Virus record (IMG/VR): IMGVR_UViG_3300013006_001305
Span: 1 to 24,803 of that record
Reading direction: 5' to 3' (one strand)
DNA length: 24,803 bases
Origin: a virus
Shown here: positions 7,601 to 13,347 of the stretch, in pieces
Layout: each line of letters starts with the position of its first letter
Numbering within the stretch: position 1 is the stretch's first letter
The notes under the pieces: model-generated
Seen by the model: the letters and a program-made list of their open reading frames with translations, nothing else
The model's database searches: none
Told to the model about the DNA's origin: nothing
Program-made: the position numbers and the translations under genes

Positions 7601-7618
7601 TGTCACCTTTTTGTGACA
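7601..7618. repeat. Inverted repeat upstream of folE
   Basis: TGTCAC and GTGACA, each six bases, are separated by six bases. The repeat lies between the glycosyltransferase stop and the folE start. It could be an operator, or a short RNA hairpin in the folE leader. No promoter hexamers with good spacing are visible next to it. Confidence 0.4.
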
Positions 7619-7628
7619 TTAATATTTA

Positions 7629-8804
7629 TCAATATTTACTTTCTCTAAGATATTTTCTATAGTCAGTAGACATTCTAAGCATACTATCACCTTTGCCTTC
7701 TAAAATGTCACAAATTCGGTCAATAGTACCATCATTATACTTACTAATCTTACCAATATTACTGTGAGGTTTAGTCAACAATTTCTCTAGTTTAGCTAGG
7801 GCATCTTCTATTGACCAAGGTATATAAAGTCTTGTATGGTCATTAGAAAAAGTTTCAGGGAAAGACCGATAAGCAGGGAATAAAACATTACACCCAAGAG
7901 CATCTGCTTCACTGACTGTGTTGGAAACCCAATCTTGAAGGGCGCAATTAAAGACAACCCTACTATCATTAAGAATATTATAATAAGCATTTTTTTCTAA
8001 GTTTTCATAAACCGTTAGCCAACCTTTTTCTTCAAACTTGCGAGTCCTACTCATGTAAGATTGATTGTTTGATTTAAGACTACCGCCGCTACATATAACA
8101 AATTCAGTATTGTGATTTGGATGTGAGGCATAATATGCTTCAATCAAATCCATATACAAATCAGGTTGTTTTTCTTGATCCCATCGTGAACTGAATACCA
8201 CACGCATTCTACGATCTTTGAAATTTTTAATTTTCTCAACACGGCTTTGTACTTCATCAAGACCAAATGCAAGCCCACTGATATTGTAGATTGATGCCTT
8301 CCAACCTGCTACCTTCATGTGCATGACCATTTCTTCATTAGTAGCAAGCAAACCATCTACGAACGAATCAACCATTTTTTCATAATGGCCCATCCACTCT
8401 GACATGCCCCAGACATGAACAAAATCATCTGGATCAATAGACTGAGCAAGACAGCGAACAAAAATACGAGGCTGATGCTCACTACCGATTTGATTGAGGA
8501 TATAAGGTAAGCTCTCGATTCCTGGTTGAAACATGTCCTCAAAGTAGATAACATCTTCATTAGTGCATTCTCCTGCCTTCATCATACGAACTAGATTCAT
8601 TAGTTGCGACATACCAAAATATGTGCGACCATGTGCATCTAGTACCTGACCAGTAACAATAGCTTGATCAGTAGTTAGTGTTTCACCCGGTACAATTACA
8701 TAATCGATTCCTCGACGTTTGAATACAGATTCATTCCAATCTTGTAACTGTAAAGTGTATCGGGCTTTGTAGGGCTCTAGGCCCATATAAAATAGTTTAC
8801 GCAT
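7629..8804 (-). CDS. Glycosyltransferase, GT-B fold
   Basis: A 391-residue protein with a Rossmann-like N-terminal half and a clear GT-B C-terminal half: VVFSSRWDQEKQPDLYMDLI at about 200, then FVICSGG, LTVYENLEKNAYYNIL and FNCALQDWVSNTVSEADALG. The last segment holds the acidic E-A nucleotide-sugar region of GT4-type transferases. No membrane segment is seen. The ATG overlaps the stop of the nucleotidyltransferase-cupin gene as TAATG. It is distinct in sequence from the other glycosyltransferase at 3238-4587. The acceptor cannot be read; DNA, virion protein or surface polysaccharide are all possible. Confidence 0.75.
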   Translation of the reverse strand: MRKLFYMGLEPYKARYTLQLQDWNESVFKRRGIDYVIVPGETLTTDQAIVTGQVLDAHGRTYFGMSQLMNLVRMMKAGECTNEDVIYFEDMFQPGIESLPYILNQIGSEHQPRIFVRCLAQSIDPDDFVHVWGMSEWMGHYEKMVDSFVDGLLATNEEMVMHMKVAGWKASIYNISGLAFGLDEVQSRVEKIKNFKDRRMRVVFSSRWDQEKQPDLYMDLIEAYYASHPNHNTEFVICSGGSLKSNNQSYMSRTRKFEEKGWLTVYENLEKNAYYNILNDSRVVFNCALQDWVSNTVSEADALGCNVLFPAYRSFPETFSNDHTRLYIPWSIEDALAKLEKLLTKPHSNIGKISKYNDGTIDRICDILEGKGDSMLRMSTDYRKYLRESKY

Positions 8805-9553
8805 TATTTTCTCTCGGTATCTTCTTCAACGCATTGTGTTCCATATTGGACTTCAAGAATATGACAATATTCATCGTAGTTATTTTGACCTTGATGCCAA
8901 ACATTAGGGGATATAATATAAGTTTCGTTTTCTTTTTTAGATACTAGTAGTATATCATTATTATGAATTGTTGCAATATCACATTTACCCTTTAATATAT
9001 ACCAATGTTCATTGCGCTTTGTATGGCGTTGCATTGATAATTGTTTCTTAGGTTCAATGACTAGTTCTTTGACCTTATAAGTAATTTTATCATCCAAAAC
9101 TCTATACCATCCCCAAGGACGTTTTGTTTTGGGAGATTTCCATTCTTCTAATAGCCAACTACTACTATTCTTTTTATCTTCTCCGCCTACACCAAATACA
9201 AATTCTATATCGGAAAATACCATTTCAGGAATGTTGTCTTTAGTACGATCACCACCATTAGCAAAGATAATTTTATCTGTAGGATACATTTCTTTAACTT
9301 TACGTATGGCATCAATCGCGGTTCCATCAGTATCATCAAAATTAATAACATTGTGAACCATATGTAGATTATCTAGTATAGTCATGCGTTCGTGCCATGG
9401 CATAAATGCTTGACCCTTTTTGCGTTCAAGCCAAGCATCGCTGTTAAGACCTACAATTAATTGGTCACCTAGATGCTCGGCATGATTCAAATAACTAATA
9501 TGTCCACTGTGTACTGGATCAAATCCTCCAGTAACTAGAACTATAGTTTGCAT
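8804..9553 (-). CDS. Nucleotidyltransferase-cupin fusion (HldE/RfaE2-like plus mannose-6-phosphate isomerase type II-like)
   Basis: A 249-residue, two-domain protein. Residues 1-135 are a cytidylyltransferase-family domain with VTGGFDPVHSGHISYL (the H-x-G-H nucleotide-binding motif) and a GGDRTKDNIPE segment resembling heptose-phosphate adenylyltransferases. Residues about 143-245 are a cupin: KRPWGWYRVLD, KVKELVIEPKKQLSMQRH, then EHWYILKG, WHQGQN and ILEVQYG. That series follows the C-terminal cupin of type II phosphomannose isomerase/GDP-mannose pyrophosphorylase proteins. The likely role is activation and processing of a sugar phosphate for the adjacent glycosyltransferases; the sugar is unknown. 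It is joined by TAATG overlaps to genes on both sides. The fold calls are firm; the substrate is not. Confidence 0.8.
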   Translation of the reverse strand: MQTIVLVTGGFDPVHSGHISYLNHAEHLGDQLIVGLNSDAWLERKKGQAFMPWHERMTILDNLHMVHNVINFDDTDGTAIDAIRKVKEMYPTDKIIFANGGDRTKDNIPEMVFSDIEFVFGVGGEDKKNSSSWLLEEWKSPKTKRPWGWYRVLDDKITYKVKELVIEPKKQLSMQRHTKRNEHWYILKGKCDIATIHNNDILLVSKKENETYIISPNVWHQGQNNYDEYCHILEVQYGTQCVEEDTERK

Positions 9554-9762
9554 TAGGCTGCTTTCATATCAGCATCCCACATATTCTTTATAGGTTTGCC
9601 CTGCAAGAGTTTGGTATATTGTCTAAATACATAGCTTTTAGTGCTATAGAGTTCGGCTTCGTTAAAACGATAGCCATATTCCACACAAAAATCCCGATAT
9701 TTTTCGAGGTCGTCGAAAATTGCATGAACACGGGCGTTAGGTTGAAAGTTATATTTTGCCAT
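9553..9762 (-). CDS. Small hypothetical protein
   Basis: A 69-residue protein starting MAKYNFQPNARVHAIFDDLEK, then YRDFCVEYGYRFNEAELY. It is rich in aromatic and charged residues and looks helical and soluble. An AAAGGA ribosome-binding sequence precedes the ATG, and the stop overlaps the nucleotidyltransferase-cupin start as TAATG. No function recognised. Confidence 0.6.
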   Translation of the reverse strand: MAKYNFQPNARVHAIFDDLEKYRDFCVEYGYRFNEAELYSTKSYVFRQYTKLLQGKPIKNMWDADMKAA

Positions 9763-9773
9763 TATATTTTCCT

Positions 9774-10223
9774 TTAAATAGCAAGTTGTTGATAAGGTTT
9801 GGTTGTGTTGTAGTAAATTGTGGCGCCGTTCTCACCATCTTCTGATACAGTGATATGAATGTCACGGTCGGGATAGCGATTAGCAATAGACTGATAAAGG
9901 TCATCACTAATCATTTCACAACTTTTGAAATTTAGTTCAAGTGTGCCGCGATAGAGATTCTCCAACCATCGCTTAAACTGAATAAATTCAATATCCCTGT
10001 CGTTATGAAATACTTGAATCGCCACATTAAAATGAAAAATGTGACGATGCGGAGTTCCTAAAAAGCTTACGTCATATTCATCTCCTGTTGCCAAATTAGC
10101 ATCAATAGATGCTGCTGGATAGCAATGAATACCTTCTTTTTGAAACGTAACCCAAATCATGCGTTTGGCTTGATCTTTAATACGGTTACGCTTTTCTTGT
10201 TTAGCGAGTACTGCTTGTTCCAT
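9774..10223 (-). CDS. T-fold protein, QueD/PTPS-like paralogue
   Basis: A 149-residue protein whose layout follows the QueD/6-pyruvoyltetrahydropterin synthase fold without being a standard member. KEGIHCYPAA near 29-38 sits where QueD has its first zinc His. PHRHIFHFNVAIQVFH at 58-73 corresponds to the H-G-H strand, giving H59, H61 and H64 as possible metal ligands. KSCEMISDDL at 101-110 and the strand ITVSEDGENGATIYY match the E-containing C-terminal half of QueD. It lies between the dpdA-like gene and folE. It may act on a 7-deazaguanine intermediate. I cannot tell whether it equals the CDG decarboxylase reported as DpdL. The stop of the preceding gene overlaps its ATG as TAATG. Confidence 0.55.
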   Translation of the reverse strand: MEQAVLAKQEKRNRIKDQAKRMIWVTFQKEGIHCYPAASIDANLATGDEYDVSFLGTPHRHIFHFNVAIQVFHNDRDIEFIQFKRWLENLYRGTLELNFKSCEMISDDLYQSIANRYPDRDIHITVSEDGENGATIYYNTTKPYQQLAI

Positions 10224-10435
10224 TATCTATCATCCTCAAAGTTAACTCGGTCATGTTCTTCTTCCCATTGAAGTTTCTGCAATTTTCTAATTTCAAGTTG
10301 GGTTTTTGACCTTTTACTGATCAAGTCTTGAAGTTTTACTTGGTCTTTATTTTCATTTTTCATTAATGAAAAAACCTCGTTGTCTAGATTTTTGTAAGTT
10401 TCTTGTAAATTTCTAATTTGAGATTTATATGGCAT
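10223..10435 (-). CDS. Small coiled-coil protein
   Basis: A 70-residue protein that is almost entirely a charged heptad-like helix (ETYKNLDNEVFSLMKNEN, then LISKRSKTQLEIRKLQKLQ), so a coiled coil is likely. It lies between the zinc-ribbon gene and the T-fold gene and overlaps the latter as TAATG. No enzymatic motif is present. Function unknown. Confidence 0.6.
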   Translation of the reverse strand: MPYKSQIRNLQETYKNLDNEVFSLMKNENKDQVKLQDLISKRSKTQLEIRKLQKLQWEEEHDRVNFEDDR

Positions 10436-10450
10436 GTTGATTCCCGATTA

Positions 10451-10657
10451 TTAATCCTCTATATTATAGTCAGTAGTTGCACTGGGCACACCGTCAAATT
10501 CCAGCCATTTAGATGCCGGGCATCGAATACGTGCTATTGTAACTTTAAAGGGCATAAGACACCCGCATTTTTTACAGACTTTAACAATATTGTTGAATTC
10601 ATCACAACTTTTACAAATTGCGTAACGTTCACTAGCAGTAACGAGTGGTACAAACAT
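10451..10657 (-). CDS. Small zinc-ribbon protein
   Basis: A 68-residue protein with RYAICKSCDEFNNIVKVCKKC followed by GCLMPFKVTIARIRCPASKW. The C-x-x-C pairs and a further Cys before a KW are the pattern of a small phage zinc-ribbon family (I associate it with DUF6171-type proteins). The ribosome-binding sequence AAAGGAAAGG precedes the ATG and the gene follows dpdA by 13 bases. It may bind nucleic acid or act as an adaptor, but nothing in the sequence proves this. Confidence 0.7.
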   Translation of the reverse strand: MFVPLVTASERYAICKSCDEFNNIVKVCKKCGCLMPFKVTIARIRCPASKWLEFDGVPSATTDYNIED

Positions 10658-10670
10658 AACGACCTTTCCT

Positions 10671-12209
10671 TTAATCTGTAACTAGCACTGTATGCTCGTT
10701 TTCATCTTCATATGTATTGAGTTCTTCTGTAGCAAACAATTGATCAAACATTGTCATAGCATTTACTGTTTTCTTACCACTAAATCCTTGACTACCGCTT
10801 TGCATCTGCATCCAAAATCTGCTATAATGATCAATCAAGTCTAGACTCTTTTGACGGTCTTTGAGAGAGAAAATTTCATCTACAATTTCACTAAAACGAA
10901 TACGCTCAAAAGTTTCATTCATAATCATTTTTGGAATAATACCTTGTTCATATCTACGGTTAGCCTCTTGCACAGCATAGATATGTTGATATACATTGTG
11001 AGATTGAAGTAGAGTATAACTTAATGTATCCCAACTAGTTTTTGTTTCTTTACCATGCTGACCAATGAATCCTTGACCCCTGTAGCATAAGTCCTTCATA
11101 AGCATTCTATCAGTTACGGGACTATCTGTAAATAGTTTATGGATACCGTCTTGTAGTACACCGTCACTAAATTTGCGAGTATCTGTAGCATAAGATTTTT
11201 TCTCTGCGGTTTTTTCCATGCTATAGGACCATTTTTTATTATGCTCAATACTGGTATTGAAATATGCTAGTCCTTTAGCTGCACTGAAAAATGGACTAGC
11301 ACAGTCAAAAGTAATCTGAAGTTTTGAGTTATGATACTTCCTAACCGCTCGTTGAATATCGGTAAAAAGTACCGCATATTCTAAAATAGAAGTACCCAAA
11401 CAATGAATCAAATCATGCTTACCTTCTTGTAGAAGACCATCATGGATGATACCCACGATACGTTTGAGAGTAAGATGAATATCAATTTTATTTTGTCCCC
11501 CAAATGCCCAACCATTGAAATGATTTTCAGGATAGATATTTGGGTCACAATATTTTTTCATCTCTTCATACCACTGGTCACTTTGAGTATGAGTAAGACC
11601 CTGTAGAACATTTAAGAACTTGCAGTTACCATTACGGTTCTCAATAAAATATTCGTTATTGATATGTGTAGCATCGATAGCCTCTTGAATAGTACTGATG
11701 CCATGTAAAGACTTACCTGTCTTTGGATCCTTTAAGTGAAATGTGCGTAGAGATTGCGAAGGAATATCAAGACACATACCATAGTCCATGTATGTGTCCA
11801 TCCATGTGAGAACTGCTTTACGCTTAATCATTGCCTTGGGACAGTTAGGATCTTTCCAATCTGCGGGCCATTGACCTTTTAGAATTTGAAAACCACCGCT
11901 ATCTCCTAGCATAAATGTACCACTTTCACGATCACGGATAATACTTTCGTTGAAGTCAACTTTAGTAGTATCTAAGTTAGCATGACCCGCACTATACAAT
12001 CCCCATTTGTAATAGTACATTCCTTCTTTACTATTAAGAAAATTAAGTTTTTCTACATCACCACCAAACCCTGGTGGGATTCTTGCAGCTTCAAAATACT
12101 CTTCACCATTGCGCTGTTTACCCAAGCCAGCAATGTAAAAACTACTGACTGCTGGCAAGAATAGTGCCCAATCGGGATTGTGTGCGGATGATAGATTTAT
12201 TTGTTCCAT
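10671..12209 (-). CDS. dpdA: DpdA-like DNA guanine transglycosylase (TGT superfamily)
   Basis: A 512-residue member of the tRNA-guanine transglycosylase superfamily. FMLGDSGGFQI contains the D-S-G-G-F-Q base-recognition motif at 103-108. CKFLNVLQG at 196-204 matches the V-Q-G segment. FNGWAFGGQN at 231-240 matches G-x-A-x-G-G. ITFDCASPFF at 299-308 holds the catalytic Asp of F-D-C-x-x-P. The C-x-C-x-x-C zinc site of bacterial Tgt is not evident. It is much longer than Tgt (about 375 residues). These features, in a phage block with folE, queD and queE, point to DpdA, which exchanges guanine in DNA for a 7-deazaguanine. A tRNA substrate cannot be excluded. The ATG overlaps the previous stop as TAATG. 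Confidence 0.8.
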   Translation of the reverse strand: MEQINLSSAHNPDWALFLPAVSSFYIAGLGKQRNGEEYFEAARIPPGFGGDVEKLNFLNSKEGMYYYKWGLYSAGHANLDTTKVDFNESIIRDRESGTFMLGDSGGFQILKGQWPADWKDPNCPKAMIKRKAVLTWMDTYMDYGMCLDIPSQSLRTFHLKDPKTGKSLHGISTIQEAIDATHINNEYFIENRNGNCKFLNVLQGLTHTQSDQWYEEMKKYCDPNIYPENHFNGWAFGGQNKIDIHLTLKRIVGIIHDGLLQEGKHDLIHCLGTSILEYAVLFTDIQRAVRKYHNSKLQITFDCASPFFSAAKGLAYFNTSIEHNKKWSYSMEKTAEKKSYATDTRKFSDGVLQDGIHKLFTDSPVTDRMLMKDLCYRGQGFIGQHGKETKTSWDTLSYTLLQSHNVYQHIYAVQEANRRYEQGIIPKMIMNETFERIRFSEIVDEIFSLKDRQKSLDLIDHYSRFWMQMQSGSQGFSGKKTVNAMTMFDQLFATEELNTYEDENEHTVLVTD

Positions 12210-12541
12210 TATGCTTTCAAGAGCGTTGTAACTACTTTAATCTGCTCTTTAGTGTAGTTGAGTTGGTCAACTAAATCTTTCAGAGTAGTATTTTCTTTTG
12301 CTAGTCTTTCTAGTTCTTTTTCTTCATGCATTTGTTCTCTAGCCCATCTCACAACCATCAAATAATCATGATCAGCATTTAAATTTATTGAATTTTCAAT
12401 ATCCATCCAACCAGTACCATTGCTTACTTGAAATTTTTTAGTCGTGCCGTTCCATTGAACAGATCCGGTAACACCTGGTAAATTGTATGAAGTATCATTT
12501 TGAAAAAATGGTACACCACCTGAGTGGTTAATTCTAATCAT
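12209..12541 (-). CDS. Hypothetical protein with beta-rich head and coiled-coil tail
   Basis: A 110-residue protein. The N-terminal half is Gly/Asn-rich and beta-like (GVTGSVQWNGTTKKFQVS, NGTGWMDIE), recalling short repeats seen in phage fibre or neck proteins. The C-terminal half is a charged helix (EKELERLAKENTTLKDLV) likely to form a coiled coil. It sits between the clamp (ATGA overlap) and dpdA (TAATG overlap), an odd place for a virion fibre. Function unknown. Confidence 0.6.
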   Translation of the reverse strand: MIRINHSGGVPFFQNDTSYNLPGVTGSVQWNGTTKKFQVSNGTGWMDIENSINLNADHDYLMVVRWAREQMHEEKELERLAKENTTLKDLVDQLNYTKEQIKVVTTLLKA

Positions 12542-13269
12542 TTAACTTGTCCCGGAAGTAGATATTGATAAGTAGCTACTCCACTGTCAACCGTAATTTC
12601 AGCAACACCTTGGTCAGAAATTTTGACGATTTTATCGCCTGACAGATCCATAATTGCCAAGAAAACTTTAACGGGCCACATAAAAGAACGAGCCAATGAT
12701 CCAGTTACACCAGAGTAAAAAACGAAATTTCCACTGTGGGTAGATGGATCACCAAAATAAATCCTAAGATCACCATTTTCAGTTTTAGTAGCAAAAGTTG
12801 TTTCTTCGCTATTAGCCTGATGTTGTTTTTTCAAACGCAAGATACCTGAAACTGTAGGTTCAAAACTAATGTTCCATGTAGCACCCTTAAATGTAGGGCT
12901 CTTGACTTTTTCTTCAATAATAGCCTTAGCCATTAGGCGATAATCATTAACAAAATCTTTAGTTTTTGTTTCAAAATGAATTGCTGTAGGAACATCCTCA
13001 CCATCTTTATTCTGTCTAGTGACATTAATGACAGCATGTTCATCATAGTCATCAAAGCCAAGAATAGTTTTGAGTTTGCCAAGATTAGGCATACCAAACG
13101 TTCCGATAAAATCAGCAGAAGGACTATTAAACTTTCCGTTAATAATAACACTTTTATCTTCAGATACGGCGCTAATTTGCGTTTCTGTATCTGTTCCTGT
13201 GATTTTGATAAGCTCAATATTGCCTAAGCTGGATGTGTGTTCAATCAAGTCTTGTAAATTATCTTTCAT
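12538..13269 (-). CDS. 45: Sliding clamp, DNA polymerase processivity factor (T4 gp45-like)
   Basis: A 243-residue protein starting MKDNLQDLIEHTSSLGNIEL, directly downstream of the gp43-type polymerase. T4 gp45 is 228 residues. The sequence has the two-domain beta-rich look of a clamp subunit and ends with strands that parallel the gp45 C-terminus (VAEITVDSGVATYQYLLPGQ). It should form a trimeric ring that tethers the polymerase and, in T4, also activates late transcription. The start is ATG 13269: AAAGGA lies just upstream, and the longer start at 13311 would fall inside a promoter -10 box. Similarity to gp45 is by eye and weaker than the positional evidence. Confidence 0.75.
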   Translation of the reverse strand: MKDNLQDLIEHTSSLGNIELIKITGTDTETQISAVSEDKSVIINGKFNSPSADFIGTFGMPNLGKLKTILGFDDYDEHAVINVTRQNKDGEDVPTAIHFETKTKDFVNDYRLMAKAIIEEKVKSPTFKGATWNISFEPTVSGILRLKKQHQANSEETTFATKTENGDLRIYFGDPSTHSGNFVFYSGVTGSLARSFMWPVKVFLAIMDLSGDKIVKISDQGVAEITVDSGVATYQYLLPGQVK

Positions 13270-13275
13270 ATTTTT

Positions 13276-13281
13276 TCCTTT
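13276..13281 (-). promoter_or_regulatory. Ribosome-binding site that fixes the clamp start
   Basis: AAAGGA on the minus strand, 6 bases before the ATG at 13269. It supports that start over the in-frame ATG at 13311. Confidence 0.7.
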
Positions 13282-13311
13282 ATATCTGTTATTTAGGTTA
13301 CTATAGTGCAT

Positions 13312-13340
13312 ATTATAGTGGAATTTATTGCGAAATGCAA
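13312..13340 (-). promoter_or_regulatory. Sigma70-type promoter for the sliding clamp
   Basis: Minus strand TTGCAT (13340-13335), 17-base spacer, TATAAT (13317-13312). The -10 box is exact and the -35 box matches four of six bases. It lies in the 78-base gap between the polymerase stop and the clamp start, one of the longest gaps in the window. It would give a leader of about 35 bases containing the clamp ribosome-binding site. It allows clamp expression apart from the polymerase. Confidence 0.7.
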
Positions 13341-13347
13341 CATCAAT

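Noticed and set aside
7562-7606. A longer FolE starting at a GTG.
   Set aside because: The GGAGGG site fits the ATG at 7561, and the shorter form matches the usual FolE length.
10418-10681. An 87-codon plus-strand frame over the zinc-ribbon gene.
   Set aside because: It is antisense to a clear zinc-ribbon protein with a good ribosome-binding site, and has no motif of its own.
13270-13311. A longer sliding clamp starting at the ATG at 13311.
   Set aside because: That ATG lies next to the -10 box of a good promoter, and a ribosome-binding site precedes the ATG at 13269.
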